DNA of 11,487 bases from DATBDE01 sp045805605 (GCA_045805605.1 JBJMKX010000098.1:1-11487), one strand, 5' to 3'; counted from the first letter of the stretch, positions 1 through 7,415 are shown. Numbers and translations: made by a program. The notes: generated by a model not told the origin, from the letters alone.

Positions 1-1824
1 GAGCTTGCCCGAGAGCGTGCGCGGGACCTCCGCGACCTGACGGATCTCGTCGGGAACGTGGCGCGGTGAGCACTCCTCGCGGATCCGCCGCCTCAGCTCG
101 GCGACGAGCTCGTCGTCGAGCTCCGCGTCCTCGCGCAGGACGACGAACAGCGGCATCCAGCCGGCGGTGCCCTCGCGCGGGACGTCGACGACGAGCGCGT
201 CGACGACCTCGTCGACGGCGAGCACCGCGCGGTAGATCTCGCTCGTCCCCATGCGGACGCCGCCGCGGTTGATCGTCGAGTCGGAGCGCCCGTAGATGAT
301 CGCCGTGCCGCGCGAGGTGATCTCGATCCAGTCGCCGTGGCGCCAGACGCCGGGAAAGTGCTCGAAGTAGGTCGCCCGGTAACGGCTGCCGTCACTGTCG
401 CCCCAGAACCCGACCGGCATCGACGGCATCGGCTCGGTGATGACCAGCTCGCCGACCTCGTCGACGAGCGGGTTGCCGTTCTCGTCGAACGCGTCTACCG
501 CGCACCCCAGCGCCCGCGCCTGCAGCTCGCCGCGGTACACCGGCAGGAGCGGAACGCCGCCGACGAACGCCGTGCAGACGTCGGTGCCGCCCGACGTCGA
601 GAACAGCCACGTGTCGCGTCCCACGTGCTCGTAGATCCAGTCGAACCCCTCGGGCGAGAGGGGCGAGCCGGTCGACCCGACCGCCCGCAGCGCGCCGAGA
701 TCCCGGCCCCGCCCCGGCTCCACCCCCGCCTTCAAGCACGACGCGATGTACCCGGCGCTCGTGCCGAAGCAGGTCATCTGAGTGGCCGCCGCCAGGTCCC
801 ACAGGACGTTCATGTCGTCGACCGCCGGGGACCCGTCGTAGAGCACGATCGCGGCCTCCGAGAGCAGCCCGGAGACGAGGAAGTTCCACATCATCCAGCC
901 GGTCGTCGTAAACCAGAACAGCCGGTCACCCTCGTGCAGGTCGGCGTGGAGCACGAGCTTCTTCAGGTGCTCGAGGAGGATCCCGCCCTGTCCCTGGACG
1001 ATCGCCTTGGGCAGGCCGGTGGTGCCCGAGCTGTACAGCACCCACAGCGGATGGTCGAACGGGACGGCCTCGAACTCGAGCGGCCCGGCGTCGCCCAGGA
1101 ACTCGTCCCAGTCGCCGCCCCCCTGACCCAGGTAGGGCAGGACGACCACGCGTTCGAGCGACCGGATCTCGCGCTCGATCTGGGCGAGCACCTCGCGGCG
1201 GTCGTGGTCGCGGCCGTTGTAGCGGTAGCCGTCGACCGACAGCAGCACCTTGGGCTCGATCTGCGCGAAGCGGTCGACGACCGACCGGGCGCCGAACTCG
1301 GGCGCAGCGCTCGACCAGATCGCCCCCAGGCTGGCGGTCGCCAGCAGCGCGGCGATCGTCTCCGGGATGTTCGGCAGGTACGCCGCCACGCGGTCGCCGC
1401 GCCCGACGCCGGCCTCGACCAGGCCCGCCCGCACCCGTGCCGTCAGCTCCCGCAACTCGCCCCACGTCATCTCGGCCAGCTCGCGCGACTCGGACGCGTG
1501 GAGGATCGCCACGCGGTCGTCGGGCTTGCCGCGCAGCAGGTGCTCGGCGTAGTTGACCCGCGTGCCCTCAAACCATCGCGCGCCCGGCATCGATCGGTCG
1601 ACGAGGACGTCGCCCGGGGGCTCCGGCGACTGGACGCCGAAGTAGTCCCAGATCGAGCGCCAGAACCCCTCGAGGTCCTGCACCGACCACCGCCACATCG
1701 CGTGGTAATCCGCAAGCTCCATGCCGCGCTCGCGTTCCAACCAGCGCCGATACCGCGTCATCTGGGCCCGCTCGACGAGCTCGGCGGGCGGTTCCCACAG
1801 GATCGGCGGGGTCTCCTCGCTCAT
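1..1824 (-). CDS. aacS: Acetoacetyl-CoA synthetase (acetoacetate-CoA ligase), 3' end cut by window edge
   Basis: This is an ANL-superfamily ligase expected to turn acetoacetate, ATP and CoA into acetoacetyl-CoA in the cytosol. 608 codons are visible from ATG at 1824 to the left edge, with no in-frame stop. The family is about 650 residues, so only the last few dozen codons are missing. Visible marks are an ACS-type N-terminal region with LTRY-like and WRWSV segments, the AMP-binding loop YSSGTTGLPK (residues 264-273), the family-typical TTTGWMMWNFLVSGL, and STSGGTDVCTAFVGG followed by LPVYRGELQ. The adenylation lysine is in TLSGKL (K607) at the edge. After the AMP loop the sequence reads IVQGQGG, where family members I remember have IVHGHGG. 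The start lies 10 bases after the stop of the DUF4436-like gene, so the two are probably cotranscribed. No good Shine-Dalgarno is visible, which fits translational coupling. Family assignment is confident; substrate is by family. Confidence 0.93.
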   Translation of the reverse strand, partial: MSEETPPILWEPPAELVERAQMTRYRRWLERERGMELADYHAMWRWSVQDLEGFWRSIWDYFGVQSPEPPGDVLVDRSMPGARWFEGTRVNYAEHLLRGKPDDRVAILHASESRELAEMTWGELRELTARVRAGLVEAGVGRGDRVAAYLPNIPETIAALLATASLGAIWSSAAPEFGARSVVDRFAQIEPKVLLSVDGYRYNGRDHDRREVLAQIEREIRSLERVVVLPYLGQGGGDWDEFLGDAGPLEFEAVPFDHPLWVLYSSGTTGLPKAIVQGQGGILLEHLKKLVLHADLHEGDRLFWFTTTGWMMWNFLVSGLLSEAAIVLYDGSPAVDDMNVLWDLAAATQMTCFGTSAGYIASCLKAGVEPGRGRDLGALRAVGSTGSPLSPEGFDWIYEHVGRDTWLFSTSGGTDVCTAFVGGVPLLPVYRGELQARALGCAVDAFDENGNPLVDEVGELVITEPMPSMPVGFWGDSDGSRYRATYFEHFPGVWRHGDWIEITSRGTAIIYGRSDSTINRGGVRMGTSEIYRAVLAVDEVVDALVVDVPREGTAGWMPLFVVLREDAELDDELVAELRRRIREECSPRHVPDEIRQVAEVPRTLSGKL

Positions 1825-1834
1825 GGGCCGCAGG

Positions 1835-2692
1835 CTACTCGCCGGGCGGCGCCGCCCCGGGCAACCTGCGCACGTAGTAGGTGACGAGCAGGACGATCAT
1901 CGCCACCGCCACGACGGCCTCGGTCCAGAAGAAGGCCAGGAAGTCGTTGAGCGCACCGATCGGCGGATCGCCCGGCAGGATGTTGCGCACGGCCGGGAAC
2001 GCGAACAGCAGGGCGGCGAGGAAGCTGGTGAAGCCGGCTTCGAACTTGCGCCGGCGCTCGACCAGCCTCAGGGCCAGCCCGAACGCGGTCAGCGCGACGG
2101 CCCAGAAGATCACGTCGATGAAGAGCGCGAAGAAGATGGTGGTCGTCGCCCGGCGGAGCTTGAACCGAGCGTAGGGCTCGCCGATGACGGTGTTCCGAGT
2201 CGTGGTGATCCGGAACCCGTTGAAGCCGGTGGAGACCTCCATCGATACCGGCACGCGCTCGCCTTGCGGCGTGCGAGCCAGAACGACCAGGCCGCTCTCG
2301 TAGCGGTCGAACGGATAGTCGAGGAGCTCGCCGCCGGTCAGCGCCACGGTCGCTTCGGTCGGGCTCATGACCGAGCCCGCCGCGAAATTCAGCTCGGACC
2401 GCCCCTTGGCGGTGCTGATGATCACCCGGACCGGCCTCGCGAGCGCGATCTTGCCCCGCGTGTAGTCGCCGAGCGGACCGAACTCCAGCCGCACGGTCAC
2501 CGCATCGGCGTCCGGATCGATGCTGGTGACGCGGGCGGCAACGCCAATGCCGTTGCGACCGTGGCCGATCGTGAACGTCTTGCGCCCGTTGTCGCGCTGG
2601 ACGGAGAACGCGAGCAGGCTGAGCGCGTAGGCGCCGGCGAGCACGAGCAGTCCCGTGCCGATCAGCAGTCCCTTGCGGAGGCGCCGGTTCAT
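1835..2692 (-). CDS. DUF4436-like membrane protein
   Basis: A 285-residue integral membrane protein of unknown function. There is one N-terminal TM segment (about residues 8-29), then a roughly 150-residue extracytoplasmic beta-rich domain containing YPFDRYE (126-132). Three hydrophobic segments follow in the C-terminal part (about 185-210, 222-236 and 251-273). Between the last two lies RNILPGDPPIGALNDF, followed by FFWTE. These motifs match my memory of the actinobacterial DUF4436 family, whose biochemical role is unknown. An in-frame ATG exists at 2725, but it would overlap the start of the divergent ligase and add an atypical soluble leader. The ATG at 2692 gives a normal NRRLRKG positive-inside signal anchor and has TACGGT seven bases upstream. 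It precedes acetoacetyl-CoA synthetase by 10 bases, so a shared transcript is likely. A functional link to that enzyme is unproven. Confidence 0.75.
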   Translation of the reverse strand: MNRRLRKGLLIGTGLLVLAGAYALSLLAFSVQRDNGRKTFTIGHGRNGIGVAARVTSIDPDADAVTVRLEFGPLGDYTRGKIALARPVRVIISTAKGRSELNFAAGSVMSPTEATVALTGGELLDYPFDRYESGLVVLARTPQGERVPVSMEVSTGFNGFRITTTRNTVIGEPYARFKLRRATTTIFFALFIDVIFWAVALTAFGLALRLVERRRKFEAGFTSFLAALLFAFPAVRNILPGDPPIGALNDFLAFFWTEAVVAVAMIVLLVTYYVRRLPGAAPPGE

Positions 2693-2699
2693 GCGGCCG

Positions 2700-2705
2700 A
2701 CCGTA
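2700..2705 (-). promoter_or_regulatory. Candidate -10 element for the DUF4436-like/aacS pair
   Basis: TACGGT (a TAnnnT form) reads on the minus strand and ends 7 bases before the ATG at 2692. That spacing would place transcription initiation at or next to the start codon, giving a leaderless mRNA. No convincing -35 hexamer is visible. The hexamer matches TATAAT at only three positions, so the call rests on spacing and on similar arrangements elsewhere in the window. Confidence 0.3.
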
Positions 2706-2711
2706 TCCGGG

Positions 2712-2717
2712 TACAAC
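2712..2717 (+). promoter_or_regulatory. Candidate -10 element for the ACSF2-like ligase
   Basis: TACAAC (four of six matches to TATAAT) ends 6 bases before the ATG at 2724. The 31-base divergent spacer contains no purine-rich ribosome binding site for this gene, so a leaderless start is plausible. A weak TTCATG lies 18 bases upstream, at 2688-2693, as a possible -35. This is inference from spacing only. Confidence 0.3.
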
Positions 2718-2723
2718 TTGCCC

Positions 2724-4364
2724 ATGACGGTTTCCTACGCCCACGGGGCGAGCGAGAAGCCGCTGCTCGGCGAGACCATCGGCGACAACCTCGCCCGCAC
2801 CGCCGCCGAGCATCCCGATGCCGAGGCCCTGGTGTCGTGCGAGCAGGGCGTGCGCTGGACCTATGCCGAGCTCGACGAGCGCGTCGACCGCGCCGCCGCC
2901 TCGCTGATCGCCGCCGGACTCGAGCCGGGCGACCGGCTGGGCATCTGGAGCCCGAACCGTGCCGAGTGGACGCTGGTGCAATACGCGACGGCGCGGGCGG
3001 GCGTGATCCTCGTCAACATCAACCCCGCCTACCGCACGTCCGAGCTCGAGTACGCGCTGCGCCAGTCGGGGTGCCGGATCCTGATCGCGGCGCCGTCGTT
3101 CAAGACGTCGGACTACGTCGCGATGACCGAGGAGGTGCGCCCGAGGCTCGACGCGCTCGAGCGGGCGATCTTCTTCGAGACGCAGGAGTGGGACGAGCTG
3201 CTCGACGCCGGCAGCGCCGTATCGACCGACGAGGTCCGCGCCCGCGCCGCCGACCTGGCCTTCGACGACCCGATCAACATCCAGTACACGAGCGGCACGA
3301 CCGGCTTCCCCAAGGGCGCGACGCTCTCGCACCACAACATCCTCAACAACGGCTACTTCGTTGCCGAGGCGTGCCGCTTGACCGCCGAGGACCGCCTCTG
3401 CATTCCGGTCCCCTTCTACCACTGCTTCGGCATGGTCATGGGCAATCTCGGCTGCACCACGCACGGCGCGACGATGGTCATCCCGGCGCCGGCGTTCGAC
3501 CCGGAGACGACCCTGACCGCCGTGCAGGAGGAGCGCTGCACGGCCCTCTACGGCGTGCCGACGATGTTCATCGCCGAGCTCGGGCACCCGCGCTTCGAGG
3601 AGTTCTCGCTCGACACGCTGCGGACCGGGATCATGGCCGGCTCCCCGTGCCCGGTCGAGGTCATGAAGCAGGTCATCGACCGCATGCACATGGAGGAGGT
3701 GACCATCTGCTACGGCATGACGGAGACCTCTCCGGTGTCCACCCAGACCGGCCCCGACGACCCGCTCGACCGGCGTGTCTCGACCGTCGGCCGCGTGCAC
3801 CCGCACGTCGAGGTCAAGGTCGTCGAGCCCGGGACCGGCCGGGCGCTCGAGCGCGGCGAGCCGGGCGAGCTCTGCACCCGCGGCTACAGCGTGATGCTCG
3901 GCTACTGGGAGGACGAGGAGCGCACGCGCGAGGCGATCGACGCCGGGCGGTGGATGCACACCGGCGACCTGGCGAGGATGGATGAAGAGGGCTACGTCAA
4001 CATCGTCGGGCGGATCAAGGACATGATCATCCGCGGCGGCGAGAACGTCTATCCCCGGGAAATCGAGGAATTCCTGTACACGCACCCGGCGGTTGCCGAC
4101 GTACAGGTCATCGGCGTGCCGGACGAGCGCTACGGGGAGGAGCTGATGGCGTGGGTCATCCCGCGCGAGGGCGAGGCGCTCGACGAGGAGTCGGTGCGCG
4201 CGTTCTGCGAGGGCCGCATCGCGCGCCACAAGCTCCCGCGCTACGTGAAGATCGTCGACGCCTTCCCGATGACCGTGACCGGGAAGGTCCAGAAGTACAA
4301 GATGCGCGACCAGGCGATCGATGAGCTGGGGCTCGCGGCCGCCGCCGGAGTGGAGACAGCGTAG
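2724..4364 (+). CDS. Fatty acid-CoA ligase, ACSF2-like AMP-binding protein
   Basis: A 546-residue acyl-CoA synthetase that would activate a medium- or long-chain fatty acid with ATP and CoA in the cytosol. The AMP-binding loop is YTSGTTGFPKG (residues 188-198). Other landmarks are VPFYHCFGMVMG, LYGVPTMF, AGSPCPVEVM, the YGMTETSPV adenine/acyl motif, TGDL (413-416), the hinge-region GRIKDMIIRGGENVYPREIE and the catalytic lysine K521 in MTVTGKVQKYKMR. The order and wording of these motifs closely resemble mammalian ACSF2 and bacterial FadD-type relatives. The acyl chain cannot be read from sequence. The frame stays open upstream to 2655, but family homology begins only after the ATG at 2724, and the upstream part would run into the divergent gene. 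It diverges from the DUF4436-like/aacS pair and ends 2 bases from the stop of the convergent glycosidase. Confidence 0.9.
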   Translation: MTVSYAHGASEKPLLGETIGDNLARTAAEHPDAEALVSCEQGVRWTYAELDERVDRAAASLIAAGLEPGDRLGIWSPNRAEWTLVQYATARAGVILVNINPAYRTSELEYALRQSGCRILIAAPSFKTSDYVAMTEEVRPRLDALERAIFFETQEWDELLDAGSAVSTDEVRARAADLAFDDPINIQYTSGTTGFPKGATLSHHNILNNGYFVAEACRLTAEDRLCIPVPFYHCFGMVMGNLGCTTHGATMVIPAPAFDPETTLTAVQEERCTALYGVPTMFIAELGHPRFEEFSLDTLRTGIMAGSPCPVEVMKQVIDRMHMEEVTICYGMTETSPVSTQTGPDDPLDRRVSTVGRVHPHVEVKVVEPGTGRALERGEPGELCTRGYSVMLGYWEDEERTREAIDAGRWMHTGDLARMDEEGYVNIVGRIKDMIIRGGENVYPREIEEFLYTHPAVADVQVIGVPDERYGEELMAWVIPREGEALDEESVRAFCEGRIARHKLPRYVKIVDAFPMTVTGKVQKYKMRDQAIDELGLAAAAGVETA

Positions 4365-4366
4365 AC

Positions 4367-5839
4367 CTAGGCTGCGGGCGCCGCCGCGCGCGGGCGCAGT
4401 GTGGCGATGATCTCGCGGTAGGTGGCGGCGGCGTCCTCGCCTATCGAGTCCAGTGCGAGGCGCCGGCCGCTCGGGCGCTCGGTGGCGTAGAGGCCGAAGC
4501 GCGGCTCGTACGACCCCCACTCCCAGTTGTCGTACAGCGTCCAGTGCAGGTAGGCCTCTACCGGCACCCCGGCCATGACCGCGCGCGCCAGCGCCGCCAG
4601 ATGCTCGACCAGGTAGCGCGTGCGCGTCCAGCCGTCCAAGCGCGGGTAGGCCACCCCGTCGATCACGCGGTTGCAGATGCCGTTCTCCATGACCCACACC
4701 GGCAGGTCGGTGCCCTCGGCGAGCAGGCGGCAGAATTCTCCGAAGGCGTCGGGGAGCGGCGGGTCCTCCCACAGCTTCCGGGTAAAGCCCCAGTCTCGCC
4801 CGCCGACGCTCACAGCGCCCGGCAGGTGCAGCCGGCGCTTGAGCCACACGTGGTAGATGTCGGTGGCGAGTGCGTCGAGCTTGCGCGGGCGGCGCGAGGC
4901 GTACAGCGCGTCCAGTGCGGCGGTCAGCCGGTGCGGGGCGACGAGCTTCGAGATCTGGCCCATGAGGCGCTCGAGCGGGTCGCGCTCGGCCCCGAACGAC
5001 GCGTTGACCGCGGCGGTCCACTGCGCCTTGCGCTCGCCGACGTAGGCGGCGACGTCCTCCCGGGCGACGCCGCGCTCGCGCGCGAGCAAAAGGTCGGTGA
5101 GGCCGCGGTCGAGCTCGTAGATGCTGAACAGGAAGCTGTTCTCGGCCACACGCGGAGCCGCCCAGCCGGCCGCGTCGTGGGCGTCATGGATCGCGTCGTA
5201 GGCCAGGATGTGGGCGGCGAGCAGGTGGTCGAGGGCGCGGCCGCAGGAGCGGAAGCGCACGTGCAGCGGCCGGGGCGCGGCGGGGAAGTAGCCGGCCATG
5301 TACGCCTGCAGCGCGAGCACGTTGATCTCGGTCGAGGTGATCCAGATCCGAACCGGCGCCTCGCCGCGTGCGACGAGGCCGGCGTTGAGCAGCGGCACGA
5401 GCTCGCCGACGTGGTCGGCGAACAGGCGCGGGCTCTCGGGACGGAGCCAGAAGTCCAGCCCGAGCCAGCGCGGGTGGGTGAAGTGGTGCAGGCAGACCCA
5501 CGGCTCGATGCCGCGGGTGCGCGCGGCGGCGAGCATGTCGACGTAGCGGGCGACGGCGCCGTGGTCGAGCTCGTCCGGACCCGGTCGTACACGCGCCCAC
5601 TCGATCGAGAAGTTGTACGCGTCGCATCCGAGCGCGGCCACGGTGTCGAGGTCCTCGCCGTAGCGCGTCCACGAGTGGGTGGCGACGCCGGAGGGCACCG
5701 CGTGCCCGTTGCGCTCCCAGTCCCACCAGTTGTTGCGCGGCTGGCCCGGCCCGTTGTAGCCGCCCTCGTTCTGGGCGCCCGCGGTCGCGAACCCGAACGC
5801 GAAGTCGGCCGGCAGCGACAACCCCCTCAGTGCATCCAT
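4367..5839 (-). CDS. Divergent glycoside hydrolase family 1 protein (beta-glycosidase-like)
   Basis: A 490-residue (beta/alpha)8-barrel GH1-type enzyme, expected to be a retaining beta-glycosidase. No signal peptide is visible, so it is probably cytosolic. Numbering from the ATG at 5839, the N-terminal FGFATAGAQNEGG supplies the sugar-binding Gln (Q23). SIEWARVRP follows, then LHHFTHPRWL with the subsite -1 His (H119). The acid/base Glu is E171, in WITSTEIN. A family-like Tyr lies in TDIYH (Y329), the nucleophile Glu is E385 in VWVMENG, and YDNWEWGSYEPRFGLY is near the C-terminus. Both catalytic glutamates are present. The usual TFNEP motif has become TSTEI, losing the conserved Asn and Pro, so specificity may be unusual. 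A TTG at 5854 would add five residues. I chose the ATG because a candidate -10 at 5858-5863 would start transcription downstream of that TTG. It lies 45 bases downstream of the carboxyltransferase gene, in the same direction. Confidence 0.85.
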   Translation of the reverse strand: MDALRGLSLPADFAFGFATAGAQNEGGYNGPGQPRNNWWDWERNGHAVPSGVATHSWTRYGEDLDTVAALGCDAYNFSIEWARVRPGPDELDHGAVARYVDMLAAARTRGIEPWVCLHHFTHPRWLGLDFWLRPESPRLFADHVGELVPLLNAGLVARGEAPVRIWITSTEINVLALQAYMAGYFPAAPRPLHVRFRSCGRALDHLLAAHILAYDAIHDAHDAAGWAAPRVAENSFLFSIYELDRGLTDLLLARERGVAREDVAAYVGERKAQWTAAVNASFGAERDPLERLMGQISKLVAPHRLTAALDALYASRRPRKLDALATDIYHVWLKRRLHLPGAVSVGGRDWGFTRKLWEDPPLPDAFGEFCRLLAEGTDLPVWVMENGICNRVIDGVAYPRLDGWTRTRYLVEHLAALARAVMAGVPVEAYLHWTLYDNWEWGSYEPRFGLYATERPSGRRLALDSIGEDAAATYREIIATLRPRAAAPAA

Positions 5840-5872
5840 GCCACCCACGCGCAAGACAGCGTAGAGGGTGGC
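5840..5872 (-). promoter_or_regulatory. Inverted repeat abutting the GH1 start codon, enclosing a candidate -10
   Basis: On the minus strand GCCACCC (5872-5866) and GGGTGGC (5846-5840) form a perfect 7-bp inverted repeat with a 19-base loop, ending directly against the ATG at 5839. The loop contains TACGCT (5863-5858), a TAnnnT-type -10 candidate that would initiate near 5851. The right arm supplies the only purine-rich ribosome-binding-like stretch (GGGTGG). It could be a DNA operator straddling the -10. In a transcript reading through from the carboxyltransferase it could instead be a hairpin hiding the ribosome site. Both roles are inference. Confidence 0.4.
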
Positions 5873-5884
5873 CCGTGTCGGATT

Positions 5885-7405
5885 TCAGACCGGCGTGATG
5901 GGGTTGCGCTTCTCGGGCCAGTCGCGGCGCTTGGCCGCGGCGGTGGCGAAGCGACGGATGAGCTCCTTGCGCAGGTCGTCGGGTGCGACGACCGCGTCGA
6001 TGACGATCTCGGAGGCGAGGTGAAGGATGTCGACATCGGCCGCGTACTCGGCGCGCAGCTGCTCGGTGCGCTTCGCGCGCTCGTCGGGGTCGTCGATCGC
6101 CTGAAGCTGGTTGTAGTAGACGGCGTTGATGGCCGCCTGCGGTCCCATGACCGCAATCGACGCGGTCGGCAGGGCGATGCACGCGTCGGGGTCGAACGCG
6201 GGACCGGCCATCGCGTAGAGCCCCGCCCCGTAGGCCTTGCGCACGATCACGGACAGCTTCGGCACCGTGGCCTCGGAGACGGCCGAGATCATCTTCGCGC
6301 CATGGCGGATGATCCCCTCGCGCTCGACCGCGGTGCCGATCATGAATCCGGGCACGTCGGCGAGGAACAGCAGCGGCACGTTGAACGCATTGCAGGTCCA
6401 GATGAAGCGCGCGGCCTTGTCGGCCGAGTCGCTGAACAGCACGCCGCCCTTGAACTTCGGCTGGTTGGCAACGACGCCGACCACGCGGCCGTTGAGCCGC
6501 GCGTAGCCGACGATGAGCTCGCGCGCCCAGCGCTTCTGGACCTCGAGGAACGAGTCGGCGTCGACCAGCGCTTCGAGCAGGTCGCGCATGTCGAACGGCT
6601 TGTTCTCGTCGGAGGGGACGATCTCGGCGATGGAGGCGTCCGACGCCGGGTCGGCCGGCTTGGCGAACGGCGGCATCCACTCCCAGTGGCTCGGGAAGTA
6701 GCCGAGGTACCGGCGGGCGACGTCGATCCCCTCCGCGTCGGTCTCGACCAGGAAGTGGCCCACGCCGCTGACCGCGGTGTGCATCTTGGCCCCGCCCATC
6801 TCCTCGAGCGTGACCTTCTCGCCGATGACCATCTCGGCCATGCGCGGCGAGCCGAGGTACATCGACGCGTTGCCCTCGCGCATGATCACGACGTCGCAGA
6901 AGGCGGGGATGTACGCGCCGCCGGCGGCGCTCGGCCCGAACAGCACGCACACCTGCGGCACGACGCCGGAGAGCTTGACCTCGTTGAAGAAGATCCGGCC
7001 GGCGTGGCGGCGGCCGGGGAACATGCGCGTCTGCTCGGTGATGCGCGCGCCCGCCGAGTCGACGAGGTAGGCCATCGGAATCCGGCTCGCCAGGGCCTTC
7101 TCCTGGATGCGCAGGATCTTCTCGACCGTCTTCGGGCCCCAGGAGCCCGCCTTGACCGTCGGGTCGTTGGCCATGAGGGCGACCGGGCGGCCGTCGATCG
7201 TGCCGGTGCCGGTGACGACGCCGTCGGCGCCCAGACCCTCGCCTTCCCAGTTGGCGAGCAGTCCGTCCTCCACGAGCGAGTCCGGATCGAGCAGCCGCGC
7301 GACGCGCTCGCGGACCGGCAGCTTGCCCTGCTGCTCGGACTTCTCGTGGTGGCGGCGGGGGCCGCCGGCGTAGGCGCGCTCGGTGGCCTCTCGCACGTCG
7401 CTCAT
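5885..7405 (-). CDS. Acyl-CoA carboxylase carboxyltransferase (beta) subunit, PccB-like
   Basis: A 506-residue biotin-dependent carboxyltransferase that would move CO2 from carboxybiotin to an acyl-CoA such as propionyl- or acetyl-CoA, giving the malonyl-type thioester. Both crotonase-fold halves are present. The N-half oxyanion region is PSAAGGAYIPAFCDVVIM (158-175), followed by LGSPRMAEMVIGE. The C-half contains ADVPGFMIGTAVEREGIIRHGAK and RKAYGAGLYAMAGPAF (389-404), then ALPTASIAVMG. Length is normal for the family. The exact substrate cannot be fixed: the GLYAMAGPAFDPD segment differs from the classic propionyl form I remember (YGGAYDVM) and from methylcrotonyl enzymes. No alpha (biotin carboxylase/BCCP) partner is in the window. 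The frame is open to 7516, but conserved sequence starts at MSDVREATERAYAG, so the ATG at 7405 is chosen. It diverges from the cyclase gene and may be cotranscribed with the glycosidase below it. Confidence 0.9.
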   Translation of the reverse strand: MSDVREATERAYAGGPRRHHEKSEQQGKLPVRERVARLLDPDSLVEDGLLANWEGEGLGADGVVTGTGTIDGRPVALMANDPTVKAGSWGPKTVEKILRIQEKALASRIPMAYLVDSAGARITEQTRMFPGRRHAGRIFFNEVKLSGVVPQVCVLFGPSAAGGAYIPAFCDVVIMREGNASMYLGSPRMAEMVIGEKVTLEEMGGAKMHTAVSGVGHFLVETDAEGIDVARRYLGYFPSHWEWMPPFAKPADPASDASIAEIVPSDENKPFDMRDLLEALVDADSFLEVQKRWARELIVGYARLNGRVVGVVANQPKFKGGVLFSDSADKAARFIWTCNAFNVPLLFLADVPGFMIGTAVEREGIIRHGAKMISAVSEATVPKLSVIVRKAYGAGLYAMAGPAFDPDACIALPTASIAVMGPQAAINAVYYNQLQAIDDPDERAKRTEQLRAEYAADVDILHLASEIVIDAVVAPDDLRKELIRRFATAAAKRRDWPEKRNPITPV

Positions 7406-7415
7406 CGGGCGCGTG

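Noticed and set aside
1844..1857. Perfect 14-bp palindrome GGGCGGCGCCGCCC as a possible operator or terminator
   Set aside because: It lies in the Gly/Ala/Pro C-terminal codons of the DUF4436-like protein, has no loop, and such GC palindromes are expected by chance at this base composition.
337..1884. 515-codon plus-strand frame
   Set aside because: It is the exact antisense codon register of acetoacetyl-CoA synthetase, whose motifs are unambiguous.
1721..3985. 754-codon plus-strand frame
   Set aside because: It overlaps four real reading frames and ends as an out-of-frame reading of the ligase; it is composition driven.
4366..4371. CCTAGG palindrome at the convergent stop codons
   Set aside because: Six bases created by two TAG stops; no flanking stem extends it, so it is not a terminator.
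1821..5021. Long minus-strand open frame across the ligase, the DUF4436-like gene and part of the glycosidase
   Set aside because: It runs antisense to the ACSF2-like ligase and out of frame with the real minus-strand genes, and its translation has no domain signature.
5840..5854. TTG at 5854 as the glycosidase start
   Set aside because: The candidate -10 at 5858-5863 would start transcription downstream of it, and the ATG at 5839 is the better start; not fully excluded.
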